Assembly: GCA_947495135.1 (NCBI GenBank)
Contig: CANLXN010000001.1
Location: forward strand, 434,001-498,000
DNA from: an uncultured Flavobacteriaceae bacterium
Lineage (GTDB): Bacteria; Bacteroidota; Bacteroidia; Flavobacteriales; Flavobacteriaceae
DNA length: 64,000 nucleotides
Reading direction: 5' to 3'
Shown here: positions 41,796 through 50,275 of the stretch, in pieces
Numbering within the stretch: position 1 is the first letter of the stretch
Layout: each line of letters begins with the position of its first letter
The notes under the pieces: model-generated
What the model was told of the DNA's origin: nothing
The model's database searches: none
What the model saw: the letters and a program-made list of their open reading frames with translations, nothing else
Program-made: the position numbers and the translations under genes

Positions 41796-43022
41796 TTGAG
41801 ATCCAATAATAAATTGAAAATCATCAATGATCCGGTATACGGATTTATTTCTATTCCTAGTGAGCTCATCTTTGAACTTATTGAGCACCCTTATTTCCAA
41901 AGATTACGCCGTATCACACAAATGGGGATGTCGTATTTGGTTTACCCTGGAGCCCAGCATACTCGTTTTCACCATGCTCTGGGAGCCATGTTTTTGATGC
42001 AACGTGCTGTGCAGGTACTTCGCTTTAAAAAGGTAGCTATTACAGAAGATGAGGAAGAGGCGTTGTACATGGCAATTTTGCTTCACGATATTGGCCATGG
42101 TCCTTTTTCACATGCAATGGAGCACAGTATAGTTGAAAACGTAAGTCATGAGGAAATTTCCTTGTTGTTTATGAATGAACTCAATAAAACTTTTAATGGT
42201 CAGCTTTCGCTAGCCATAAAGATATTTAAAAATGAATACCATAGAAAGTTCATGTATCAACTAGTTTCGGGTCAGTTAGATATGGACCGATTGGATTACC
42301 TGCGCCGAGATAGCTTCTATACAGGGGTTAGTGAGGGGAGCGTTAATTCGCAGCGCTTAATTGCCATGCTTAATGTAGTGAACGATGCCCTTGTTGTAGA
42401 GGAAAAAGGTATCTATTCGGTCGAAAAATTTATTGTGGCTCGCAGATTAATGTATTGGCAGGTGTACCTTCATAAAACAAGCCTTGTTGCGGAGCAATTA
42501 CTCACGCGTTTATTGAAAAGAGCAAAAGAGTTAACTCAAACGGGAGTTCAGTTATCAGCAAGCGAGGCGCTTTCTTTTTTTCTGAAAAATTCGATTTCAT
42601 TGACCGATTTTAATCTAGAAAAACTGGAGACGTTTTCTAAATTGGACGATTATGATATTATTTCTGCCATGAAGAGCTGGTGTAATTCTGACGATTTTGT
42701 GCTGAATGAATTATCTGCCATGTTACTCAACCGGGATCTTTTGAAGATTAAGTTGAAAAAACAGCCGTTTTCAGAAGAAAAGAAAAAAGAGAAATTAAAT
42801 GAGGTCATGAAAAAACACAACCTTTCCGAAAAAGAGGCATCTTATTTTGTGTTTGACGGATCTATTAGTAACCAAGCATACCATATGGATAAAGACACCA
42901 TCAACTTAATTAAGAAAAATGGAAAGGTGGTAGATGTAGCTAAGGCAAGTGATCAACTAAATATTGAGGCCCTATCGCAGAAGGTAATAAAATATTATAT
43001 GTGTTATCCCAAAAGCCATTAG
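41796..43022 (+). CDS. HD-domain phosphohydrolase (dNTPase-like)
   Basis: The 408-residue cytosolic enzyme belongs to the HD superfamily, YfdR/SAMHD1-like branch. Metal ligands are in HTRFHHALGAMFLM (His), LLHDIGHGPFSHAMEH (His-Asp pair) and SGQLDMDRLDYLRRDSFYTG (Asp). Relatives are dNTP triphosphohydrolases, though activity is unproven for most. The start is TTG: a stop codon lies two codons upstream in frame and the next ATG would delete the conserved KLKIINDPVYGFI start. It opens a long same-strand run through the lpx genes, but a fresh -7 box precedes lpxD. Confidence 0.88.
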   Translation: MRSNNKLKIINDPVYGFISIPSELIFELIEHPYFQRLRRITQMGMSYLVYPGAQHTRFHHALGAMFLMQRAVQVLRFKKVAITEDEEEALYMAILLHDIGHGPFSHAMEHSIVENVSHEEISLLFMNELNKTFNGQLSLAIKIFKNEYHRKFMYQLVSGQLDMDRLDYLRRDSFYTGVSEGSVNSQRLIAMLNVVNDALVVEEKGIYSVEKFIVARRLMYWQVYLHKTSLVAEQLLTRLLKRAKELTQTGVQLSASEALSFFLKNSISLTDFNLEKLETFSKLDDYDIISAMKSWCNSDDFVLNELSAMLLNRDLLKIKLKKQPFSEEKKKEKLNEVMKKHNLSEKEASYFVFDGSISNQAYHMDKDTINLIKKNGKVVDVAKASDQLNIEALSQKVIKYYMCYPKSH

Positions 43023-43034
43023 CGTTCGTTTTTT

Positions 43035-43042
43035 TATATTTG
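43035..43042 (+). promoter_or_regulatory. -7 box of lpxD
   Basis: TATATTTG, exact consensus, 18 bases before the lpxD ATG. Confidence 0.7.
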
Positions 43043-43060
43043 CAGCACTCAAATTAAACT

Positions 43061-44086
43061 ATGAAGTTTACAGCCAATCAAATTGCAGGAATTCTTGAAG
43101 GGGAAGTTGAAGGAAATGAAGAAGTAGAAGTTTCTAAATTAGCAAAAATCGAAGAGGGAACTCAAGGAAGCCTTACCTTTTTGGCGAACCCCAAATACAA
43201 GCCATATATATATACAACCGAGGCATCAATTACCATTGTAGATAAAGATTTTCAATTAGAGAATCCGATTACCACCACACTCATTAGAGTAGAAGATGCG
43301 TATAAGGCGTTTTCGAAACTACTAGAATATTACAATCAGGTGAAAATGAACAAAACGGGCGTAGAGCAACCTGTTTTTGTGGCAGATAGCGCTGTTTATG
43401 GAGAAGGCATTTACTTGGGAGCCTTTAGCTATTTAGGGGAGAATGTTTCGATTGGAGAAAATGTAAAGATTTATCCTAATGCATATATAGGGGATAATGT
43501 GACCATTGGTGATAATGTTGTAATTTTCGCCGGAGCTAAGATTTATTCTGAAACTATTATAGGTGATAGTTGTGTGATACACAGCGGAGCGATAATAGGC
43601 GCAGATGGTTTTGGTTTTGCACCTAATGAGAAAGGAGAATTTCAGAAAGTACCTCAAATTGGAAATGTGATTATTGAGGATAATGTGGATGTAGGAGCAG
43701 GAACAACTATTGACAGAGCCACATTGGGATCTACTGTAATCAGAAAAGGCGTAAAACTAGACAACCAGATCCAAATCGCACACAATGTCGAAATAGGCAA
43801 AAATACAGCTATCGCGGCCCAAACTGGAATAGCTGGCTCTACCAAGATTGGTGAAAACTGTCTTATTGGTGGACAAGCCGGTATTGTGGGGCACATAACT
43901 ATAGGCAATAATGTTAGAATTCAGGCGCAAAGCGGAATTGGTCGCAACGTCAAGGATAACGAAGTATTACAGGGTTCTCCAGCCCTTAATTATGGAGATT
44001 ATAACAAAAGCTACGTACACTTTAAAAATTTACCAAAAATTGTACGCCGTTTAAACAACTTAGAAAAAGATAATAAAGATGAATAA
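43061..44086 (+). CDS. lpxD: UDP-3-O-(3-hydroxyacyl)glucosamine N-acyltransferase
   Basis: The 341-residue enzyme adds the second acyl chain in lipid A synthesis, using hydroxyacyl-ACP. The N-terminal uridine-binding domain ([40 protein letters not shown]) is followed by a hexapeptide left-handed beta-helix (about 105-290) with the catalytic His in [12 protein letters not shown] and the substrate motif GADGFGFAP. The C-terminal helix is normal. The 3' end overlaps lpxC-fabZ by 8 bases, so the two are translationally coupled. This is the canonical LpxD of the two in this window. Confidence 0.95.
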   Translation: MKFTANQIAGILEGEVEGNEEVEVSKLAKIEEGTQGSLTFLANPKYKPYIYTTEASITIVDKDFQLENPITTTLIRVEDAYKAFSKLLEYYNQVKMNKTGVEQPVFVADSAVYGEGIYLGAFSYLGENVSIGENVKIYPNAYIGDNVTIGDNVVIFAGAKIYSETIIGDSCVIHSGAIIGADGFGFAPNEKGEFQKVPQIGNVIIEDNVDVGAGTTIDRATLGSTVIRKGVKLDNQIQIAHNVEIGKNTAIAAQTGIAGSTKIGENCLIGGQAGIVGHITIGNNVRIQAQSGIGRNVKDNEVLQGSPALNYGDYNKSYVHFKNLPKIVRRLNNLEKDNKDE

Positions 44087-45485
44087 TCACTCGTCAAAAC
44101 AACGCACTATAGGTAAAGAAGTTACGCTCAAAGGAGTAGGTCTTCATACGGGTAAGGAGGTAACCCTTACTTTTAAACCTGCCCCCGAAAATTATGGGTA
44201 CGCTTTTGTAAGAGTGGATTTGGAAGGAAGCCCTGTTATCGAAGCGGATGCGAATTTTGTGGTTAACACCCAGCGTGGCACTAATTTGGAAAAGAGGGGT
44301 GTGAAGATCCAAACTTCTGAACATGTCTTAGCCGCTTTAGTGGGGATGGAGGTCGATAACTGTATTTTAGAATTAGATGCTTCTGAGCCACCAATTATGG
44401 ATGGATCATCCAAGTTTTTTGTGCAAGCAATAGAAGAGGCAGGCATAGTAGAGCAGGAAGCCGTAAGGGACGAATATATTGTAACGGAAGTGATTTCTTA
44501 TACCGATGAAGAATCTGGTAGCGAGATAACCATTATCCCAGCAGACGAATACCAAGTGACCGCTATGGTAGATTTCGGAACGAAAGTCTTGGGAACACAA
44601 AATGCAAGCTTAAAGCATTTATCCGATTTTAAAGATGAAATTTCAGATTCTAGAACCTTTAGTTTTTTACATGAGATTGAGATGTTATTGGAACACGGTC
44701 TTATAAAGGGAGGTGACCTCAATAATGCTATTGTTTATGTAGATAAGGAGCTAAGCGAAGCAACCATGGCAAAGCTACGTCAAGCTTTTAAAAAGGACAA
44801 GATTTCTGTAAAGCCAAATGGAATATTGGATAACCTAACTTTACACCATCCAAATGAAGCTGCAAGGCATAAGTTATTAGATGTGGTAGGTGATTTAGCT
44901 TTGGTTGGTACCCGCATTCGCGGAAAAGTGATTGCAAACAAGCCTGGTCATTTTGTAAACACTCAGTTTGCTAAAAAGCTTTCAAAGATTATTAAAATTG
45001 AAAAACGAAATAAAATACCAAAATTCGATGTGCATGCAGAGCCTGTAAAGGACGTCAATGCAATTATGGCAATGCTACCACATAGACCTCCCTTTTTATT
45101 GGTAGATAAAATATTAGAACTAAGTGCCACACACGTAGTTGGTCTGAAGAATGTAACTATGAATGAGCCATTCTTTGTAGGGCACTTTCCTGGAGCACCA
45201 GTGATGCCGGGAGTTCTTATCGTTGAAGCAATGGCGCAAACAGGAGGTATTTTGGCTTTGAGCACCGTGCCAGATCCGGAAAACTATCTCACATTCTTCA
45301 TGAAAATAAATAATGTGAAATTCAAGCAACAAGTGCTTCCTGGTGATACTTTGGTGTTTAAACTAGAATTAATAACCCCAATTAGACGTGGAATCGTTCA
45401 CATGCAGGGAAATGCATATGCCAATGATAAGTTAGTGACGGAAGCTGAGCTAATGGCGCAAATTGTAAAAACAAAAGATAGCTAG
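44079..45485 (+). CDS. lpxC-fabZ: Bifunctional UDP-3-O-acyl-GlcNAc deacetylase / 3-hydroxyacyl-ACP dehydratase
   Basis: The 468-residue fusion is typical of Bacteroidota. Residues 1-310 are LpxC, the zinc deacetylase that commits to lipid A: zinc ligands in [32 protein letters not shown] (HxxxD) and the lysine-containing loop [13 protein letters not shown]. Residues 320-468 are FabZ, which dehydrates 3-hydroxyacyl-ACP: [15 protein letters not shown] with the catalytic His, and [20 protein letters not shown] with the Glu. The fusion balances hydroxyacyl-ACP use between lipid A and fatty acids. It sits between lpxD and lpxA. Confidence 0.97.
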   Translation: MNNHSSKQRTIGKEVTLKGVGLHTGKEVTLTFKPAPENYGYAFVRVDLEGSPVIEADANFVVNTQRGTNLEKRGVKIQTSEHVLAALVGMEVDNCILELDASEPPIMDGSSKFFVQAIEEAGIVEQEAVRDEYIVTEVISYTDEESGSEITIIPADEYQVTAMVDFGTKVLGTQNASLKHLSDFKDEISDSRTFSFLHEIEMLLEHGLIKGGDLNNAIVYVDKELSEATMAKLRQAFKKDKISVKPNGILDNLTLHHPNEAARHKLLDVVGDLALVGTRIRGKVIANKPGHFVNTQFAKKLSKIIKIEKRNKIPKFDVHAEPVKDVNAIMAMLPHRPPFLLVDKILELSATHVVGLKNVTMNEPFFVGHFPGAPVMPGVLIVEAMAQTGGILALSTVPDPENYLTFFMKINNVKFKQQVLPGDTLVFKLELITPIRRGIVHMQGNAYANDKLVTEAELMAQIVKTKDS

Positions 45486-45533
45486 GGCTATTCAGTGGTA
45501 ATTGAATATTCTAGAAATAATAAAAAAAAACAA

Positions 45534-46316
45534 ATGAATCAGCCTTTAGCATACGTACATCCCGGAGCAAAAATTGCAAAGAATGTGGTAATCGAACCGT
45601 TTACAACCATCCATAATAATGTGGTTATAGGAGAAGGAACCTGGATTGGCTCCAATGTAACCATTATGGAAGGAGCTCGAATTGGGAAAAATTGTAATAT
45701 TTTTCCAGGTGCCGTAATATCGGCAATTCCGCAAGATCTTAAGTTTCAAGACGAAGATACTACGGCCGAAATAGGAGATAATACCACCATTCGAGAATAT
45801 GTGACCGTAAATAGAGGAACCGTTGATAGAGGAAAAACGGTTATCGGGAATAACTGTCTTATTATGGCTTATTGTCACATTGCTCACGATTGTATCGTGG
45901 GAAACAACTGTATTTTTTCAAATAGCAGCACGTTAGCGGGGCATATCACCGTTGGTGATTATGTAATTCTTGCAGGTATGACGGCTGTTCATCAGTTTTG
46001 TATGATCGGGAACCATGCGTTTGTTACCGGAGGGTCTTTGGTGAGAAAGGATGTTCCTCCTTTTGTAAAGGCAGCACGGGAGCCTTTATCTTATGTTGGT
46101 ATTAATTCTATCGGATTAAGAAGACGTGGTTTCGATCCAGAAACTATTAGAGAGATTCAGAATATTTATAGAATACTATATCAGAAAACATATAACAACA
46201 GTCAAGCCGCCCAGATCATTGAAGCTGAAATGGAGGCAACTCCTGAGAGAGATGAAATCCTTCAATTTATTAAAAACTCTAAACGAGGGATTATGAAAGG
46301 CTATTTTCAAAACTAA
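45534..46316 (+). CDS. lpxA: UDP-N-acetylglucosamine acyltransferase
   Basis: The 260-residue enzyme does the first acylation of lipid A synthesis. A left-handed beta-helix of hexapeptide repeats opens with AYVHPGAKIAKNVVIEPFTT; the catalytic His is in YCHIAHDCIVGNNCIFSN, and GMTAVHQFCMIGNHAFVTGG and NSIGLRRRGFDPETI match LpxA closely. I chose the ATG at 45534 (MNQPLAYVHPG); a GTG at 45495 in frame is less likely. The gap to lpxC-fabZ is 48 bases, in the same operon. efp follows. Confidence 0.96.
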   Translation: MNQPLAYVHPGAKIAKNVVIEPFTTIHNNVVIGEGTWIGSNVTIMEGARIGKNCNIFPGAVISAIPQDLKFQDEDTTAEIGDNTTIREYVTVNRGTVDRGKTVIGNNCLIMAYCHIAHDCIVGNNCIFSNSSTLAGHITVGDYVILAGMTAVHQFCMIGNHAFVTGGSLVRKDVPPFVKAAREPLSYVGINSIGLRRRGFDPETIREIQNIYRILYQKTYNNSQAAQIIEAEMEATPERDEILQFIKNSKRGIMKGYFQN

Positions 46317-46363
46317 AATAATTAAGTATAATTAAAAATTACCCGTCAAACCGGGCACATAAT

Positions 46364-46930
46364 ATGGCAAGTACATCAGATATTAGAAAAGGACTTTGTA
46401 TCAAATACAGTAACGATATATATAAAGTAATAGAATTTTTACATGTGAAACCAGGAAAAGGACCAGCCTTTGTTCGCACCAAATTAAAGAGTGTAACATC
46501 AGGAAAGGTCATTGATAATACTTTTTCTGCGGGGCACAAAATTGACGACGTACGTGTAGAAACTCATAAGTTTCAATATTTATACAATGAAGGCGACACC
46601 TGTCACTTCATGAATACAGAGGATTATTCTCAAATTCAGTTACAGAAAGATGCCTTAGATCGTCCAGATTTAATGAAGGAAGGAGAAGTGGTAACTATTG
46701 TTATGAACTCAGAGGATGGTATGCCGCTTTCAGTAGATCTTCCCGCTAGTGTTATTTTAGAAGTAACGGCTACCGAGCCTGGACTAAAAGGGAATACTGC
46801 TACAAACGCAACTAAACCAGCTACCGTAGAGACTGGGGCTAGTGTAAACGTACCTCTGTTTATTAATGAAGGAGATAAGATTAGAGTGGAAACTGAAAAA
46901 GGAAGTTACCAAGAACGTGTGAAGGAGTAA
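46364..46930 (+). CDS. efp: Translation elongation factor P
   Basis: The 188-residue factor enters the ribosomal E site to rescue stalling at proline runs. Three beta-barrel domains are present: KOW-like N-terminal (IRKGLCIKYSNDIYKVIEFL), OB domain and a C-terminal OB domain with the family signature (GDKIRVETEKGSYQERVKE at the end). The tip loop is HVKPGKGPAFVRTKLK with Lys at the position modified in other species; no epmA-type enzyme is in this window, so the modification cannot be judged. It lies in the lpx run between lpxA and a terminator. Confidence 0.97.
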   Translation: MASTSDIRKGLCIKYSNDIYKVIEFLHVKPGKGPAFVRTKLKSVTSGKVIDNTFSAGHKIDDVRVETHKFQYLYNEGDTCHFMNTEDYSQIQLQKDALDRPDLMKEGEVVTIVMNSEDGMPLSVDLPASVILEVTATEPGLKGNTATNATKPATVETGASVNVPLFINEGDKIRVETEKGSYQERVKE

Positions 46931-46964
46931 GCATATTTTTAATAATAACTACAGGTTTAAAATA

Positions 46965-47000
46965 AAATCCCGTCTCAGCCATATTTGAGAAGGGATTTTT
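46965..47000 (+). terminator. Rho-independent terminator of efp
   Basis: AAATCCC and TCTCA (46965-46977) pair with TGAGA and GGGATTT (46986-46998) with one mismatch, then T. A -7 box for the next gene begins at once after it. Confidence 0.85.
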
Positions 47001-47008
47001 TATATTTG
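47001..47008 (+). promoter_or_regulatory. -7 box of the second lpxD-like gene
   Basis: TATATTTG, exact consensus, 17 bases before the ATG at 47026 and directly after the efp terminator. Confidence 0.7.
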
Positions 47009-47025
47009 GTAGCATAAATTTATAA

Positions 47026-47967
47026 ATGAAATTTTCACCAACTCAAACATTAGAAGGAATAGCCGCAATTATTGATTGTGAGTATGTTGGTGATGCCAAG
47101 TTTCCTGTGAAAGGCATGAACGAAATTCATGTGGTTAGACAGGGGGATATCGTTTTTGTAGATCACCCAAAGTATTACGACAAGGCTCTTCAGTCTTTGG
47201 CTACTGTTATTCTCATCAATAAAAAGGTGGACTGTCCAAAAGGTAAGGCTCTCTTAATTAGTGATGATCCTTTCAGAGATTTCAACAAACTGAGCCATCA
47301 CTTTAATCCATTTGTTGCCGCAAGGGCCGTTATTGCAGATTCTGCGGTAATTGGTACTCATACGGTTGTTCAGCCAAATGTATTTATAGGTAATAACGTG
47401 AAAATAGGCGACGATTGCCTTATTCACCCAAACGTGACAATCTACGATAATACTATTATAGGTAACAATGTAACTATACATGCTGGGACCGTATTGGGAT
47501 CTGACGCGTTTTACTATAAAAATCGCCCAGAAAAGTTTGATAAGTTACTTAGCGGAGGTAATGTAGTTATTAAGGATAACGTGGATATAGGGGCACTTTG
47601 CACTATCGATAAAGGGGTAACGGCCTCCACTATCATCGAAGAAGGAACCAAGCTGGATAATCAGGTACATGTAGGACATGATACCGTAATAGGAAAAAGG
47701 TGTCTAATTGCTTCTCAGGTAGGAATTGCTGGTTGTGTGCTTATTGAAGACTTCGTTACTATTTGGGGTCAGGTAGGTATTACTAGTGGCATTGTGATAG
47801 GAGAAAAGGCGGTTATTTCTGCCCAAAGCGGAGTGAGCAAGTCATTACCAGGAAATAAATCGTATTTCGGAACTCCAGCAGACGATTTCAGAAAAAAATA
47901 CAAGGAATTAGCATCCATTAGGCTTATTCCAGATATAATTGAAAAATTAGATAAATTACATGAGTAA
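47026..47967 (+). CDS. LpxD-like hexapeptide acyltransferase, diverged paralogue
   Basis: The 313-residue protein has the LpxD layout: an N-terminal domain (LEGIAAIIDCEYVGDAKFPV, IVFVDHPKYYDKALQSLATV) and a left-handed beta-helix (about 100-280). The His equivalent to the LpxD catalytic base is present in NQVHVGHDTVIG. However, GADGFGFAP of true LpxD is GSDAFYYKN here, and the acyl-pocket segments differ, so a changed sugar or acyl substrate is likely. Many Flavobacteriaceae carry this second copy. It has its own promoter and overlaps the SnoaL-like gene by 8 bases. Confidence 0.85.
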   Translation: MKFSPTQTLEGIAAIIDCEYVGDAKFPVKGMNEIHVVRQGDIVFVDHPKYYDKALQSLATVILINKKVDCPKGKALLISDDPFRDFNKLSHHFNPFVAARAVIADSAVIGTHTVVQPNVFIGNNVKIGDDCLIHPNVTIYDNTIIGNNVTIHAGTVLGSDAFYYKNRPEKFDKLLSGGNVVIKDNVDIGALCTIDKGVTASTIIEEGTKLDNQVHVGHDTVIGKRCLIASQVGIAGCVLIEDFVTIWGQVGITSGIVIGEKAVISAQSGVSKSLPGNKSYFGTPADDFRKKYKELASIRLIPDIIEKLDKLHE

Positions 47968-48373
47968 AAGCGCCAAAGAAATAGTTAAAGATTTCTACCG
48001 TTCAAATATATTAACCGATACATCGGTACTGGAAACCTACTTTCATGAAGATATTGTTTTAGTTTGGAATAGTTCAACTGGACTTTCTATTTTGCATTAC
48101 GACGATCTGAAATCTTTCTTTTCGGAAGTAAGTAGAACATATCGCGATCTTAGAGTAGAGGTTAGCCATGTTTTGGCAGATGGAGATCATGTTACGGTGA
48201 GATACAAATACTATATTAGTACAATGGAAAACCCAGATGAAGAGTTAGGGATAGCTCATTTTATTTCTATTTGGGAAGTTAAAGACGGAAAACTATATCG
48301 CGGACACAGTGTAAGTCAGCCAGTCACACCTCAAGATGATACTACAGAATCGTACCACAAGGTAAAAGTCTAA
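47960..48373 (+). CDS. SnoaL-like / NTF2-fold protein
   Basis: The 137-residue protein has the NTF2-like cone fold pattern: an N-terminal helix (AKEIVKDFYRSNILTDTSVL), YFHEDIVLVWNSSTG, a helical middle and long C-terminal strands (HVTVRYKYYISTMENPDEEL, AHFISIWEVKDGKLYRGHSV). This fold serves ketosteroid isomerase-like enzymes and small-molecule binders; no function can be assigned. The ATG overlaps the stop of the LpxD-like gene by 8 bases, so they are translationally coupled. Confidence 0.8.
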   Translation: MSKSAKEIVKDFYRSNILTDTSVLETYFHEDIVLVWNSSTGLSILHYDDLKSFFSEVSRTYRDLRVEVSHVLADGDHVTVRYKYYISTMENPDEELGIAHFISIWEVKDGKLYRGHSVSQPVTPQDDTTESYHKVKV

Positions 48374-48401
48374 TTTCCTTTTTTAAAAGTCGATAAAAGT
48401 T

Positions 48402-48448
48402 TACCTTTGTCCCCGTTCTGAAATGCCTCGGCTATGCAGAACTTTTTT
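48402..48448 (+). promoter_or_regulatory. -7 box followed by terminator-like hairpin in the sucD leader
   Basis: TACCTTTG (48402-48409) matches TAnnTTTG. Directly after, GTTCTG (48415-48420) pairs with CAGAAC (48437-48442) and six T follow. The hairpin may end the upstream SnoaL-like transcript or act as an attenuator at the very 5' end of the sucD message. Confidence 0.5.
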
Positions 48449-48479
48449 ATAGAAAAATCAACAAAATTCTAAAAGACCA

Positions 48480-49352
48480 ATGAGCGTTTTAGTCAATAAA
48501 GATTCAAAGATAATTGTACAAGGATTCACAGGTAGCGAGGGTACTTTCCACGCAGGCCAAATGATTGAGTATGGAACAAATGTAGTTGGGGGAGTAACTC
48601 CTGGAAAAGGTGGGCAAACTCATCTCGACAAGCCTGTTTTTAATACGGTAAAAGAAGCTGTAGATAAAGTAGGAGCCGACACTACCATTATTTTCGTGCC
48701 ACCGGCATTCGCAGCAGATGCGATTATGGAAGCAGCAGATGCAGGTATTAAGGTAATCATTACTATCACGGAAGGAATCCCTGTTGCAGATATGATTAAG
48801 GCTGCAGACTATATTAAAAATAGAGATTGTCGTTTAGTTGGACCAAACTGCCCTGGAGTTATTACTCCTGGAGAAGCAAAGGTTGGTATTATGCCAGGTT
48901 TTGTTTTCAAGAAAGGAAAAGTTGGAATTGTATCTAAATCGGGTACACTAACATACGAAGCAGCGGATCAAGTTGTAAAACAAGGTCTTGGAATTACAAC
49001 GGCTATTGGTATTGGTGGAGATCCAATTATTGGAACCACTACAAAAGAAGCTGTCGAACTATTGATCAACGATCCAGAGACGGAAGCAGTTGTAATGATT
49101 GGTGAAATTGGAGGACAGTTGGAAGCAGATGCAGCACAATGGTACAAAAACAGTGGAAGCAAGAAGCCAGTTGTTGGTTTCATTGCAGGTGAGACAGCAC
49201 CAGCTGGACGTACTATGGGGCATGCAGGTGCAATTGTAGGTGGAAGTGATGATACCGCGCAAGCCAAAAAGAAGATCATGAGAGAATGTGGAATTCATGT
49301 AGTAGACTCTCCTGCAGAAATTGGAAAGAAAATAGCTGAAGTTTTAGGATAA
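48480..49352 (+). CDS. sucD: Succinate-CoA ligase, alpha subunit
   Basis: The 290-residue subunit of the TCA enzyme converts succinyl-CoA to succinate with ATP or GTP formation, with a beta subunit encoded elsewhere. Motifs are the CoA-binding [20 protein letters not shown] (residues 16-35), [53 protein letters not shown] and the phospho-His loop [14 protein letters not shown] (His about 247). The length is the family standard. It is a single gene with a strong terminator after it; sucC is not adjacent, as is common in Bacteroidota. Confidence 0.97.
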   Translation: MSVLVNKDSKIIVQGFTGSEGTFHAGQMIEYGTNVVGGVTPGKGGQTHLDKPVFNTVKEAVDKVGADTTIIFVPPAFAADAIMEAADAGIKVIITITEGIPVADMIKAADYIKNRDCRLVGPNCPGVITPGEAKVGIMPGFVFKKGKVGIVSKSGTLTYEAADQVVKQGLGITTAIGIGGDPIIGTTTKEAVELLINDPETEAVVMIGEIGGQLEADAAQWYKNSGSKKPVVGFIAGETAPAGRTMGHAGAIVGGSDDTAQAKKKIMRECGIHVVDSPAEIGKKIAEVLG

Positions 49353-49375
49353 AACTTTATAGAAATAATAACACC

Positions 49376-49407
49376 AAAGCCCTGTTCGTTTTAACAGGGC
49401 TTTTTTT
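49376..49407 (+). terminator. Rho-independent terminator of sucD
   Basis: AAAGCCCTGTT (49376-49386) pairs perfectly with AACAGGGCTTT (49393-49403), followed by T. The end of the T run is the first base of the fabG -7 box. Confidence 0.93.
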
Positions 49408-49414
49408 ATATTTG
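49407..49414 (+). promoter_or_regulatory. -7 box of fabG
   Basis: TATATTTG, exact consensus, 37 bases before the fabG ATG. Confidence 0.65.
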
Positions 49415-49451
49415 AGGGACTATAGTTTTCAAACAAAATACAACCAATCAT

Positions 49452-50198
49452 ATGAAATTACTTGAAGGAAAAACCGCTATTATCACAGGTGGAAGCCGTG
49501 GTATTGGAAAAGGAATTGTCGAAACATTCGCCAAACATGGGGCCAATGTAGCTTTCACATATAATTCTTCGGCAGAAGCGGCTGAGGCTATTGCCGCGGA
49601 TGCATCAAAAGAAGGAGTTACAGTAAAGGCATACAAGAGCAACGCAGCTAACTTTGACGAATCGCAAGAGCTGGCAGCTAAGGTGTTGGAAGATTTTGGA
49701 TCCATTGATATTCTTATCAACAATGCTGGAATTACCAAAGACAACCTTTTAATGCGGATTTCTGAAGAGGATTTCGATAAGGTGATTGAAGTAAACCTTA
49801 AGTCGGTTTTTAATATGACCAAAGCAGTGCAACGTGCTATGTTGAAACAACGTCATGGATCTATTATAAATATGAGTTCTGTGGTAGGAGTGAAGGGGAA
49901 TGCAGGGCAGACAAATTATGCAGCATCTAAAGCTGGGATTCTCGGTTTTACTAAGTCGGTTGCATTAGAATTGGGAAGCAGGAATATTCGATGTAATGCG
50001 ATTGCTCCAGGGTTTATAGAAACTGAAATGACCGGTAAATTAGACGAAGCGACTGTGCAAAGTTGGAGGGACGCTATTCCTTTAAAACGAGGAGGAAGTC
50101 CAGAAGATATTGCCAATGCTTGTGTCTACCTAGCCAGCGATCTATCGGGCTACGTAACAGGACAGGTGTTAAATGTTGATGGAGGAATGCTGACCTAA
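49452..50198 (+). CDS. fabG: 3-oxoacyl-ACP reductase
   Basis: The 248-residue short-chain dehydrogenase reduces 3-oxoacyl-ACP with NADPH in fatty acid synthesis. Motifs are GGSRGIGKGIVETFAKHGAN (cofactor loop), NNAGITKDNLLMR (the FabG-specific form of NNAG), SSVVGVKGNAGQTNYAASKAG with Ser, Tyr and Lys of the catalytic triad, and FIETEMTGKLDE. The motif set is the classical FabG one rather than a generic SDR. Position near fabZ and the lpx genes fits a lipid role. Own promoter; downstream gap holds a heptamer repeat. Confidence 0.95.
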   Translation: MKLLEGKTAIITGGSRGIGKGIVETFAKHGANVAFTYNSSAEAAEAIAADASKEGVTVKAYKSNAANFDESQELAAKVLEDFGSIDILINNAGITKDNLLMRISEEDFDKVIEVNLKSVFNMTKAVQRAMLKQRHGSIINMSSVVGVKGNAGQTNYAASKAGILGFTKSVALELGSRNIRCNAIAPGFIETEMTGKLDEATVQSWRDAIPLKRGGSPEDIANACVYLASDLSGYVTGQVLNVDGGMLT

Positions 50199-50232
50199 TA
50201 ATTTGCGATTTACGGTATTGGATGTGCGATTG

Positions 50233-50267
50233 GATTCGTATATCGTATATCGTCCATCGTACATCGT
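50233..50267. repeat. Tandem heptamer array, core ATCGT
   Basis: Five 7-base units in phase: GATTCGT, ATATCGT, ATATCGT, CCATCGT, ACATCGT. A degenerate array of the same type is at 7342-7376. Located in the 77-base gap between fabG and the VWA gene. Confidence 0.6.
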
Positions 50268-50275
50268 AAATATAT

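Noticed and set aside
48968-49298. Long minus-strand frames inside sucD
   Set aside because: They are complements of a well-conserved gene with no homology of their own and no promoter box.
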